The position numbers were made by a program, and so were the translations under genes. DNA of 64,000 nucleotides. Source: Thermoanaerobaculia bacterium. Its GTDB lineage: Bacteria > Acidobacteriota > Thermoanaerobaculia > Multivoradales > JAIOJS01. The notes under the pieces were generated by a model. The model worked only from the letters and a program-made list of their open reading frames with translations. It made no database searches and had not been told where the DNA came from. Below, one piece after another: positions 9,146 to 19,976 of the stretch. The stretch's first letter is position 1; each line of letters opens with the position of its first letter. The stretch spans positions 221,696 through 285,695 of the forward strand of contig JAUIDB010000001.1 in the NCBI GenBank assembly GCA_030429235.1, in the 5' to 3' direction.

Positions 9146-9498
9146 CCGTTCCCGAGTCGAGCTCAGCCCTATCGTGGGAGGAGTTCGAGCGCGTCGACCT
9201 GCGGGTCGGCACCGTGGTGGAGGTGCACGAATTTCCGGAAGCCCGACGCCCGGCCTGGATCCTGATCGTGGACTTCGGCCCCGACCTCGGTCGGCTGAAG
9301 AGTAGTGCGCAGATCACCGTGCACTACGGCCGCGACGAGTTGTTGGGAAGGCAGGTGGTGGCGGTGGTCAACTTCCCCCCCAAGCAGATCGGGCCGCATC
9401 GCTCGGAATGCCTCGTGACCGGGTTCGCCGACGCCGAGGGGGCGGTGGTCCTGGTCGGTCCCGAGCGGCCGGTGCCCAACGGTACCCGGTTGAGCTAG
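9142..9498 (+). CDS. csaA: CsaA-like tRNA-binding-domain protein
   Basis: 118 residues, close to the 110 usual for CsaA. The whole protein is a single OB-fold tRNA-binding domain: FERVDLRVGTVVEVHEFPEA near the start, KSSAQITVHY in the middle and NFPPKQIGPHRSECLV toward the end. CsaA is a dimeric export-associated chaperone in Bacillus; elsewhere its role is unclear. The GTG at 9142 overlaps the phosphatase stop, with GGAAGGAACGG upstream serving as ribosome binding site. Longer frames starting near 8971 are shadows within the phosphatase gene. Confidence 0.87.
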   Translation: MTVPESSSALSWEEFERVDLRVGTVVEVHEFPEARRPAWILIVDFGPDLGRLKSSAQITVHYGRDELLGRQVVAVVNFPPKQIGPHRSECLVTGFADAEGAVVLVGPERPVPNGTRLS

Positions 9499-9510
9499 CC
9501 GGCCGGGCCT

Positions 9511-9900
9511 TCAGTTGGCGGGGGCGCCGTCGTCGCAGCGCACCACACGGACCGACTCGATCCGCGTGGTGACGACCCGGTTTCCGAACTCGAGGAAACG
9601 TCCCCTGGCGGCGAGCACGTCCTGCTGGATCGCCGTGCCGCCCCAGGTACAACCGTTCACTCCGATCTCGGTCGGGCAGCTGCTCTGGCGGTCGAACCAG
9701 CCACCGGAGACGGCGTAGGTGTGGTCGTCCAAGACGCAGAGGGTATACGTCGAGTTGCGGGTCGTGACCACGAGCCAGTCACCCCAGGACAGATGGCCGC
9801 GACGCACCGATTCGACCTCCTGAGCGTGGGCCGCGATGCGATCGAGGGACTGCCCTTCGGCCGGAGTTGGGGGGACGATCGGATGTTCACTCGTCGCCAT
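9511..9900 (-). CDS. Hypothetical protein, 129 residues
   Basis: I do not recognise the family. There is no signal peptide or membrane segment. The central part is rich in Trp, Thr and beta-type residues (SWGDWLVVTTRNSTYTL, GGWFDRQ) and has three Cys at about residues 54, 74 and 83, followed by RFLEFGNRVVTTRIESVRV and a terminal Cys. It is monocistronic, convergent with csaA, and has a TAGCCT box 9 bases before its ATG. Confidence 0.65.
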   Translation of the reverse strand: MATSEHPIVPPTPAEGQSLDRIAAHAQEVESVRRGHLSWGDWLVVTTRNSTYTLCVLDDHTYAVSGGWFDRQSSCPTEIGVNGCTWGGTAIQQDVLAARGRFLEFGNRVVTTRIESVRVVRCDDGAPAN

Positions 9901-9909
9901 GATGTTACC

Positions 9910-9915
9910 AGGCTA
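9910..9915 (-). promoter_or_regulatory. Candidate -10 box close to a start codon
   Basis: TAGCCT on the minus strand ends 9 bases before the ATG at 9900, so the leader would be absent or only a few bases long. Confidence 0.4.
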
Positions 9916-10027
9916 CACCACCGGAGGCTCCTAGTCCAAACCGGTGAAGCGGCGAGACTACGCTCCATAGTCTGGCATCTGGCTGTGGCGGCGTCCTAGG
10001 CCTCTCGCCAAGCGCGTAGGCGTGCTC

Positions 10028-10033
10028 TAGACT
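10028..10033 (+). promoter_or_regulatory. -10 box 7 bases before a start codon (leaderless)
   Basis: TAGACT ends 7 bases upstream of the GTG at 10041. Confidence 0.6.
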
Positions 10034-10040
10034 CGCTGGG

Positions 10041-11411
10041 GTGACCTCCCCCGCCGACTCTTCGACCGAGCCGCGGAGCGATCGTCCGTCGGTACTGGCG
10101 CGTCGGTTCGAGGCGGCGCCCCACCGCACCCTGCTCGGCCTGAGCCTGCCGGTGTTGCTGTCGCTGCTGGCCGAGCCACTGACGGGTCTGGTCGATACCG
10201 CCTTCGTCTCGCGGCTCGGAGCCGTACCTCTGGCCGCCCTGGGAGTAGCGACCATTCTCCTCTCTTCGGCCTTCTGGATCTTCAACTTCCTTGGAATCGG
10301 AACCCAGACCGAGGTATCGCGGTCGTTCGGCAGTGCCGACGAGAGCACGGCCCGTCGAGCCTGGGGACTGGCCCTGGCGGTCGCTCTGGGCTGCGGCTGC
10401 GCTACGACCCTCGTTGGCTGGATCGGAGCGAACCCGCTGGTGGGCTGGATGGGGGCCGAGGGGCCGATGGCGGAGGCGGCGGTCGAGTATCTCCACATCC
10501 GGCTGCTGGGGGCTCCCTTCTTGCTGGCTACCGCGGTCGCCTTCGGCGCCCTCCGTGGTACCCAGGAGATGCGGTTGCCAATGTGGATCGCCCTCGGCGT
10601 CAATGGCGCCAACATCGTGCTCGATGCGGTGTTGATCCTCGGTTGGGGGCTGATTCCCGGATTCGGGATCGCCGGGGCGGCCTGGGCCACCACCGTGAGT
10701 CAGGCGGTGGGCGGCCTGGTGGCGGTCGAGCTGACGAGTCGCCGGCTCGGCCGCCCCCTGGGCGGATCGTGGCGCGAGGTCTTCAACCTCCTCGTGGTCG
10801 GGCGTGATCTCTTCCTGCGGACGGGCTTCCTGATCCTCTTCCTCGCGGTGGCGACGCGGGCTGCCACCGAGATCGGCGCCGCCTCCGGGGCGGCACACCA
10901 GGCGGTGCGGCAGGTTTGGCTGATGACGGCGTTGGCGCTCGATGCCCTGGCGATCACCGCCCAGAGTCTCGCCGGGTTCTACCTGGGTTCGGAGCGCTGG
11001 AGCCTGGCCCGCCGGGTGGCCGGGGTGGCCTGTAGCTGGGGTCTGGCGATCGGCACCCTGATCGGGGTCGCCATGCTCCTCGGAACGGAGGCCGTGGTCT
11101 GGGCCCTGGTCCCCGCCGAGGCTCGGCCAGCCTTCGACGGCGCCTGGTGGATCGCCGCCGCGGTGCAGCCTTTCAATGCCGTGACCTTCGTGACCGACGG
11201 CCTGCACTGGGCGGCGCGCGACTACGCCTACCTGCGCAACGCAGTGTTCGTGGCCACGGTCTTGGCGGGCGCAGTCGTCCTGTGGCTGCCCCACGACCCC
11301 GACCGGGGTCTGGCTTGGGTGTGGCTCGCTACCGCGGGCTGGATCTGCGTGCGGGCCCTCTTTGGCCTGGTGCGGATCTGGCCCGGCGTGGGTGAGCGGA
11401 GCTGGCGATAG
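10041..11411 (+). CDS. MATE family efflux transporter
   Basis: 456 residues with about twelve hydrophobic helices in two repeated halves. The first half begins at HRTLLGLSLPVLLSLLAEP followed by LVDTAFVSRLGAVPLAALG, the DinF-type signature; the second begins near FLRTGFLILFLAVATRAATE. Members export cationic drugs or metabolites using Na+ or H+ gradients, so the substrate is not predictable. It starts at GTG 10041 next to a TAGACT box and appears monocistronic. Confidence 0.9.
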   Translation: MTSPADSSTEPRSDRPSVLARRFEAAPHRTLLGLSLPVLLSLLAEPLTGLVDTAFVSRLGAVPLAALGVATILLSSAFWIFNFLGIGTQTEVSRSFGSADESTARRAWGLALAVALGCGCATTLVGWIGANPLVGWMGAEGPMAEAAVEYLHIRLLGAPFLLATAVAFGALRGTQEMRLPMWIALGVNGANIVLDAVLILGWGLIPGFGIAGAAWATTVSQAVGGLVAVELTSRRLGRPLGGSWREVFNLLVVGRDLFLRTGFLILFLAVATRAATEIGAASGAAHQAVRQVWLMTALALDALAITAQSLAGFYLGSERWSLARRVAGVACSWGLAIGTLIGVAMLLGTEAVVWALVPAEARPAFDGAWWIAAAVQPFNAVTFVTDGLHWAARDYAYLRNAVFVATVLAGAVVLWLPHDPDRGLAWVWLATAGWICVRALFGLVRIWPGVGERSWR

Positions 11412-11480
11412 GAGCTGCGGTCTCCGGGTGGCGGTCGCGCACCGGCCGCCCCGGCTGGTGAGCGGACTGCGGCCCGCCGG

Positions 11481-11486
11481 TAGACT
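11481..11486 (+). promoter_or_regulatory. Candidate -10 box, leadered
   Basis: TAGACT ends 33 bases before the ATG at 11520. A Shine-Dalgarno-like TAGGAGT lies between them, so this gene looks conventionally leadered. Confidence 0.45.
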
Positions 11487-11519
11487 AGACCTCGATCTGC
11501 CAACTCTAGGAGTCCTACC

Positions 11520-13847
11520 ATGTCTTCGAGCGCCAAGTCCCCCCTTCTCGCCGATCCGGCTCCGCTCTCGATGCTTCCCCTGCTCTACGTCGCCTGGGCC
11601 GACAGCGAGCTCGATGCGGCGGAGATCGCCCAGATCGACGACGTCCTGCAGGCGGCCCGGATCTACGACTCGGCGGCGGGCGAACGGCTGCGCCCCTGGC
11701 TCGACCCCGACCGTCCGCCGACCGCCGGGGAGCTGATCGAACTTCTCCTCACGATTCGGCGGACGGCGGCCGGCCGACCGGAGCTGGAACGACTGTCGTT
11801 GGCTGGCCTCGGAACCCAGCTCGCCACTCTCGGCGGCGAGCGGGTGGGAGAGGCCGAGCGCGAAGCCCTGTTGGTCGTCGAAGACGTGCTCGGCCTGCGC
11901 GACCAGGCGGGCCAGGCCTCACGCTTGCTGGGGGCGCGGCGGCCGAGCCGGAGCCAGCGGCCGGTGGAAGATCCGGGGATCGCTCTGGAGCCAGAGGCCA
12001 TCGCGGCCCTCAGGGAGGTCCTCTTTCGGCGGCGACCCGGCGTGCGCAGCGAGGTGCTTCGTCTGCTCGCGCGCGACAGCTTTCGGCGACCCGAGGAGCC
12101 CAGCCGGGCCGAGTATCGCGAGTGGACCCTGGCCCGTTGCCAAGAGCTGGCGGCGGAGGGGCTGGGCGCACTGGCCTTTCCCAGGGCCGTGGGAGGGGCG
12201 GACGACTGGGAGGCGGCGCTCGTCGTCTTCGAGATGCTGGGGTTCGGTGACCTCAGCGTACAGATCAAGTTCGGGGTGCAGTTCGGGCTTTTTGGTGGGT
12301 CGGTCGCACAACTCGGGAGCGGCTCGCACCACGAGGTGCTCGCGGGGGCGGCGACCCTCGAGATTCCAGGGTGTTTCGCCATGACCGAGACCGGCCACGG
12401 CTCGAACGTGCACGACCTCGAGACGGTCGCCCACTACGACGCCGCGCGCGACGAGTTGGTGATCGACACGCCCAGCCCCGAGGCGCGCAAGGACTACATC
12501 GGCAACGCCGCGTGCCACGGACAGTGGGCCACGGTCTTCGCCCAGTTGGAGGTCGATGGCCAGGGGCACGGCGTGCACGCCGTGCTCGTGCCGATTCGTG
12601 ATCCCGACGGCGAGCCGCGGCCGGGGGTGACGATTAGCGACTGCGGGCCCAAGATGGGGCTCGAGGGTGTCGACAACGGTCGGCTCTCTTTCGCCAAGGT
12701 GCGCGTACCGCGACGCCATCTGCTCGACCGTTTCGCGTCGATTACCGACGAGGGTCGTTACGAGAGTCCGATCGCCAGCCCCGACCGACGCTTCTTTACC
12801 ATGCTGGGAACCCTCGTCGCCGGGCGGGTCAGCGTGGCTCTGGGGGCCCTGTCGGCGGCCAAGTGCGCGCTCGGCATTGCCGTGCGCTACTCCGAGCGCC
12901 GCCGCCAGTTCGGCCCCGCCGGGGAGGCCGAGACCCTGCTGCTGGACTATCCCTCCCATCAGCGACGGCTGCTGCCTCGCCTGGCCACGACCTACGCGCT
13001 CCACTTTGCGCTGCAAGAGCTCGCCGACCAATACCTCGCAGCCGACGACAGCGAGCGCCGCGCGGTCGAGGTCCTGGCGGCAGGCCTCAAGGCTTTTTCG
13101 ACCTGGCACACCACGGATACTGTGCAGGCGTGTCGCGAGGCGTGCGGCGGCCAGGGCTACCTGGCGGTCAATCGCTTCAAGGACCTCAAGGCCGACACCG
13201 ACGTCTTCACCACGTTCGAAGGAGACAACACGGTGTTGCTGCAACTCGTGGCCAAGGGATTGCTCACCGGGTACAAACGCCAGTTCTCGGACCTCAATCT
13301 GATCGGCCTGGCGCGTTTCGTGGCGGGTCGCGCCCGACTGGTGGCGGCGGAGCTCAACCCGGTGATCACCCGGCGGGCGGACCGCGAGCACCTGCGCGAC
13401 CGCGCTTTCCACCTGGCGGCGCTGCGATGGCGTGAGACCCATCTCCTGTCGACGGTGGCGCGCCGGCTGAAGAAACGGCTCGACCGGGGGGTCGAGGCCA
13501 ACGTCGCGTTCGAGGCGGTGCAGACGCACCTGCTCGCCACCGCCAAAGCCCACGTCGAGCGCTTGGTGCTCGAGGCATTCAGCGAAGCCGTCGAGAACCT
13601 GTCGGCGGGACCGGCGCGTCTGGCCCTATCGCAGCTTTGCGACCTCTACGCCCTGGAGCGGATCGAGCGCGATCGAGGCTGGTTCCTGGAACATCGGTAT
13701 CTCGAGCCGAACAAGGCCAAGGCGATTCGGCGCCAGGTCGACCAACTCTGTCGCGAGGTTCGTCCCCGAGCCCTCGGGCTGGTGGAAGCGTTCGGGATCC
13801 CCGACGCGCTGTTGCAGGCGCCGATCGCTCTCGGCCCGGCGGAGTGA
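11520..13847 (+). CDS. TerB-like domain fused to acyl-CoA oxidase/dehydrogenase
   Basis: 775 residues. Residues about 15-125 resemble a TerB/tellurite-resistance helical domain (LYVAWADSELDAAEIAQID). From about 160 the protein follows the acyl-CoA oxidase pattern: flavin motif CFAMTETGHGSNVHDLET, then DYIGNAACHGQWATVF, CGPKMGLEGVDNG, and SERRRQFGP. The likely catalytic base is Glu567 in FTTFEGDNTVL, followed by oxidase-type C-terminal helices. It should oxidise acyl-CoA to trans-2-enoyl-CoA; oxygen or an electron-transfer flavoprotein could be the acceptor. The TerB-like N-terminus is an unusual addition with no clear role. Confidence 0.83.
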   Translation: MSSSAKSPLLADPAPLSMLPLLYVAWADSELDAAEIAQIDDVLQAARIYDSAAGERLRPWLDPDRPPTAGELIELLLTIRRTAAGRPELERLSLAGLGTQLATLGGERVGEAEREALLVVEDVLGLRDQAGQASRLLGARRPSRSQRPVEDPGIALEPEAIAALREVLFRRRPGVRSEVLRLLARDSFRRPEEPSRAEYREWTLARCQELAAEGLGALAFPRAVGGADDWEAALVVFEMLGFGDLSVQIKFGVQFGLFGGSVAQLGSGSHHEVLAGAATLEIPGCFAMTETGHGSNVHDLETVAHYDAARDELVIDTPSPEARKDYIGNAACHGQWATVFAQLEVDGQGHGVHAVLVPIRDPDGEPRPGVTISDCGPKMGLEGVDNGRLSFAKVRVPRRHLLDRFASITDEGRYESPIASPDRRFFTMLGTLVAGRVSVALGALSAAKCALGIAVRYSERRRQFGPAGEAETLLLDYPSHQRRLLPRLATTYALHFALQELADQYLAADDSERRAVEVLAAGLKAFSTWHTTDTVQACREACGGQGYLAVNRFKDLKADTDVFTTFEGDNTVLLQLVAKGLLTGYKRQFSDLNLIGLARFVAGRARLVAAELNPVITRRADREHLRDRAFHLAALRWRETHLLSTVARRLKKRLDRGVEANVAFEAVQTHLLATAKAHVERLVLEAFSEAVENLSAGPARLALSQLCDLYALERIERDRGWFLEHRYLEPNKAKAIRRQVDQLCREVRPRALGLVEAFGIPDALLQAPIALGPAE

Positions 13848-13903
13848 GCCTGCCCTCCTCGGGAGCGCCGACGCCTCGCCATACCGGTGCCACGGTCGCC
13901 GAC

Positions 13904-13909
13904 TAGCCT
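13904..13909 (+). promoter_or_regulatory. -10 box 6 bases before a start codon (leaderless)
   Basis: TAGCCT ends 6 bases upstream of the ATG at 13916. No Shine-Dalgarno sequence fits. Confidence 0.5.
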
Positions 13910-13915
13910 GCGAGC

Positions 13916-16944
<3,029 letters not shown>

Positions 16945-16957
16945 CTACCGACGGTAT

Positions 16958-17620
16958 CTACTCATCTCGACAGTCAAGGTCGCAGCCTGGGCAGCCACAA
17001 GTAGCTGCAGGAGGGATTCCTACGCAGGTTTCGCATTCCTTGCAGCCGTCGAGGCAACTGCAGCACACTTTGTAGCCTGAGTTCTCCTGGTCGGTGAATA
17101 GGAAGCCAATACTAAAGCTACCGACCGGAACTCTCGTTTCGCCGATGAGTGGCGATAGCTGCCCGTTGATGAGCTTTTCGATGCTGAAACCGGTGGAGTT
17201 AGAAAGGCCCTTTTCGAATTCTCCGAGAATGTGACTCTCGCCTCGAGCTTCGATGATTGTGATCATCTCTGGTGACATGGAGTCTACGAAGGCAGAATCT
17301 TTCTCGTGGGGGTCAACCAAGAAGTGGGCCAACATGAGCGTGTGTTTGGGTTCCGCGAACACGAGGAGTGCGTCTACGGCTTCCGCTTCTCGGGAATCGG
17401 GGTACCAGTCGACCTTCAGGCGATAGGGTTGACCGAGCGATGTGTTGCCTCCGCCCTCGACCATCAGCTTGGTTCCCTCCTCACCTTCGAAGCAGGCGCT
17501 TTCGGCCAATACGGGCAGCGTGCCAAGTAGCAGCACAAGAAGAGCCGAACAGAGAATGTGGCCGGGATTCTTGATGGTTCTCGGTGGCTTGATGTCTCGA
17601 TGCATGGCTTGATTGTTCAT
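16958..17620 (-). CDS. Secreted Cys-rich protein, low G+C
   Basis: About 220 residues from the ATG at 17620; an ATG at 17605 is an alternative. A signal peptide is clear (ILCSALLVLLLGTLPVLA before ESACF). The mature part has a beta-rich body, then a C-terminal region of about 38 residues with ten Cys (CCSCLDGCKECETC, TCGCPGCDLDC), possibly metal-binding or disulphide-rich. I do not recognise a family. G+C is about 50% in sampled lines against about two thirds around it, and it has the best sigma-70 promoter in the window, both suggesting recent transfer. The reading frame extends to 17656, but that TTG is the first half of the -35 box. Confidence 0.75.
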   Translation of the reverse strand: MNNQAMHRDIKPPRTIKNPGHILCSALLVLLLGTLPVLAESACFEGEEGTKLMVEGGGNTSLGQPYRLKVDWYPDSREAEAVDALLVFAEPKHTLMLAHFLVDPHEKDSAFVDSMSPEMITIIEARGESHILGEFEKGLSNSTGFSIEKLINGQLSPLIGETRVPVGSFSIGFLFTDQENSGYKVCCSCLDGCKECETCVGIPPAATCGCPGCDLDCRDE

Positions 17621-17628
17621 TCTTGGAC

Positions 17629-17656
17629 AGTATCTCTCCGGGGGTTTTTTTGTCAA
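17629..17656 (-). promoter_or_regulatory. Sigma-70-like promoter, near-leaderless
   Basis: Minus strand: perfect TTGACA at 17656-17651, 16-base spacer, GATACT at 17634-17629. The ATG at 17620 is 8 bases past the -10 box. Confidence 0.7.
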
Positions 17657-17761
17657 CAGGAGGTTGATAGATTCGCAGGAGGTCGAAACAGAGCGCTTCA
17701 GGGTGCTAGTTATCCTGGGTGGGGCTGGCAGCAGACCGAGGGCGTGACTGTCTGCGTCGCT

Positions 17762-18757
17762 TCACAACCGAAAGCGCTCCAGGCCACCGACGGTCGAGTT
17801 CGAGCCTCTTGGACTTGGTTCCGATGGGTGGATGGTCCTGTGTCCGACCGTCCGGGCTTCGGGCAGTTCGTAGCAACTCGTGAACACCAGGAGGTTTCCC
17901 GTACGCGGATCCACGAGGCCAAGGCGGCGGGCCACGAGCCGGAGTGGGTCGCTGGTATCGTCGGGTCCTTCGGGTGTCAGTGTGGGGTAGAGACGGTCCC
18001 CGAGAATGGGATAGCCGAGGGATGCCAAATGAAGGCGAAGCTGGTGCTGCCGACCGGTTGTCGGGCGGAGCACGAAGTGAGCGATGCCAGCGTGGGTGGA
18101 ATCGGGCCGCCAGTTCAAGAGTTCGATTTCGGTGCGGGCGTTTGGCGACCCGGGAACGATCCGCATGGTGAAGAAGGGTTTCCCCTTCTCGAGCCGGTTC
18201 TCGACGACCCAAGACGATCGTTCGGGCTTGCGCGCGGCCGCGGCTTCGGCTTCGTAAAACCGCTCCACGGCCCCGGTGCGAAAGAGCTCTGACCAGGGAG
18301 CGGCCGCTTTGGCTGCGGTTGCGAAGAGAAGAACTCCCGCGGTAGCTCGATCGAGTCGGTGGATCGGAGTCAGTCCAGGCAGATCGAGCTCCTGGCTCAG
18401 TCGGTAGAGAACACAACGTTGGACCCAAGGGCCGGAAGGCGTCACCGGGAGAAAGGGCGGCTTGTCGACCACGAGGAGGTCTTCGTCCCGGTAGAGAATA
18501 GGGATCTCGGGCCGGTCGTTGGGCTCATCGGCTACCTCGCGGTAGTAGGCCACACGGAAACGGGATCGGTAGGGCGTGTCGTGAGTGAGAGGGGTACCTG
18601 CGGCATCCTGGACGAGACCTCGCTGCATGCGTGCTTTCCAGGTGGACGGCGCCACGTGTGGAAAACGGTGGGCGAGCCAGTCGACCAATCGGGCCGGCGG
18701 GTCGGGCAATGCGTCGGCCGGCGGCGTCTGAGTCCAGGAGGGGCGGGGTGCCCTCAC
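17762..18757 (-). CDS. RluA family pseudouridine synthase
   Basis: 331 residues. The catalytic Asp is in PIHRLDRATAG, preceded by DLLVVDKPPFLPV and followed by GRQHQLRLHLASLGYPILGD, all RluA/RsuA family hallmarks. An N-terminal S4-like stretch is weak. It isomerises uridine to pseudouridine in rRNA or tRNA. The GTG start at 18757 overlaps the stop of the upstream AlkZ-like gene (GTGA), so both are in one transcript. The target base is not predictable. Confidence 0.92.
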   Translation of the reverse strand: MRAPRPSWTQTPPADALPDPPARLVDWLAHRFPHVAPSTWKARMQRGLVQDAAGTPLTHDTPYRSRFRVAYYREVADEPNDRPEIPILYRDEDLLVVDKPPFLPVTPSGPWVQRCVLYRLSQELDLPGLTPIHRLDRATAGVLLFATAAKAAAPWSELFRTGAVERFYEAEAAAARKPERSSWVVENRLEKGKPFFTMRIVPGSPNARTEIELLNWRPDSTHAGIAHFVLRPTTGRQHQLRLHLASLGYPILGDRLYPTLTPEGPDDTSDPLRLVARRLGLVDPRTGNLLVFTSCYELPEARTVGHRTIHPSEPSPRGSNSTVGGLERFRL

Positions 18758-19911
18758 GCCATCTCGACCTGCGCTTCGGGCAGCTCATAGTGCGCCGCCA
18801 CCGCCCGGGCCTCGCGTCGCACCGCGGCGAGGTGGCGTCCCGCCTTCCAGCCAGAGAGGGGGTGGATCGTGACGTCGAGGCGGCGCGCGCGCCGCTTCTG
18901 GCTCCAGGTCGCGACGATCCGTCCGCGGGCGAGTACCACCGAAGCCACCACCGCGGCCTTCTTCCAGATCGCCGGGCGTTCTCCGGCTGAGGGCACGGTC
19001 CAGCTCTTGTCGGCGTGGCTCATCAACAGGGTGTCCCAGAGGGGCAGGAGCCGTACCGGCCAAGCCCGGCCGCGCGGCGGGGACGATCGTAGGTCGTCGA
19101 CATCTTCGGAGAGGGCGACGAGCTCTCGTCCCTGGCACGAGACCGCGGTCGTTTCGCCGCTCTCGTCGAGTCGTTGCAGCCAGCCTCGGGCGACGGTGAC
19201 ACCGGCGCCGAAGAAGTGAGCGAGGTCGTGGGCGGTGGCCGGTCCGTTGACGGCCAGGTACCGACGGCTCAGGTCGAGCGCGGCCTGGTCGGCGTTCGGC
19301 GGGTCGAACGCGAGTCGAGGGAAGGCATGGTGGCGGGCGGCATAGAGCTGCTCGTTGCCCTGCTTGGCGGTGAGCGAGATCTCTCCGGCCTGCGCTAGTC
19401 GCCAGAGGAAGCGGCCGGCGGCGAAGCGGCGGGCTCCGACCTCTCGCCCCCACCGTTTGGTGGCGCGGGCCAGAAAGGGGGCTGCGACGTGCGGTTCCAG
19501 GTCGGAGCGTGTGACCTCTCCCAGTTCGGCCAGCACGCGGCGGGCGGCGGCGAGATCGGCGTCGTCGGGGATGGCATGGACGCGGCCGCCCGGCCGCCAG
19601 CGGCGCATCGCCGCAATGAACCGCGACCAGTCGTCGGCCGGGTAGATGTGCAGAGTGTCGCGTTGGCCCCAGGTGCGCACGAGGTGGCGCGGCTCCTCGA
19701 ACAGATGCCTGGCCAAAGCGGTCGCGGTGGGGCGACCCACGGTTCGCTGGCTGAGGGCCAGAAGTCCCGGGGACAGCTGTTGTGACTGCGCTCCGAGAAT
19801 GGTGCGCGCGGTCGTGACCGCATCGGGCGATCCGGGACCGGCGAGACCCGAACGCAGGGCTCGAAAGAAGAGAACCTGCTCTTCGCTCACGGAAAGGGGG
19901 GGAGGCGTCAC
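18754..19911 (-). CDS. Winged-helix AlkZ/YcaQ-like protein (HTH_42 family)
   Basis: 385 residues with tandem winged-helix folds typical of the HTH_42 superfamily: RTILGAQSQQLSPGLLALSQR, FEEPRHLVRTWGQRDTLH and WPVRLLPLWDTLLMSH. Some members (AlkZ, AlkX) are DNA glycosylases that remove crosslinks and bulky lesions using a Gln-x-Gln pair; QSQ near residue 42 is a candidate. A purely DNA-binding role is the alternative. The GTG at 19911 lies 6 bases after a TACGAT box. The gene is the first of a two-gene operon with the pseudouridine synthase. Confidence 0.82.
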   Translation of the reverse strand: MTPPPLSVSEEQVLFFRALRSGLAGPGSPDAVTTARTILGAQSQQLSPGLLALSQRTVGRPTATALARHLFEEPRHLVRTWGQRDTLHIYPADDWSRFIAAMRRWRPGGRVHAIPDDADLAAARRVLAELGEVTRSDLEPHVAAPFLARATKRWGREVGARRFAAGRFLWRLAQAGEISLTAKQGNEQLYAARHHAFPRLAFDPPNADQAALDLSRRYLAVNGPATAHDLAHFFGAGVTVARGWLQRLDESGETTAVSCQGRELVALSEDVDDLRSSPPRGRAWPVRLLPLWDTLLMSHADKSWTVPSAGERPAIWKKAAVVASVVLARGRIVATWSQKRRARRLDVTIHPLSGWKAGRHLAAVRREARAVAAHYELPEAQVEMA

Positions 19912-19917
19912 CGTTGG

Positions 19918-19923
19918 ATCGTA
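19918..19923 (-). promoter_or_regulatory. -10 box 6 bases before a start codon (leaderless)
   Basis: TACGAT on the minus strand ends 6 bases upstream of the GTG at 19911. It lies 10 bases from the divergent TATACT of the M28 gene. Confidence 0.5.
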
Positions 19924-19933
19924 TCGTGGTGGC

Positions 19934-19939
19934 TATACT
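19934..19939 (+). promoter_or_regulatory. Candidate -10 box for the M28 peptidase
   Basis: TATACT ends 37 bases before the ATG at 19977. CGGAGGT lies between as ribosome binding site, so the gene is leadered. Confidence 0.5.
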
Positions 19940-19976
19940 CGCGTCTCCCAACGAATCAGTCTCGGAGGTTCCCACT

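Noticed and set aside
11919-13553. 544-codon minus-strand frame
   Set aside because: Antisense shadow of the acyl-CoA oxidase gene.
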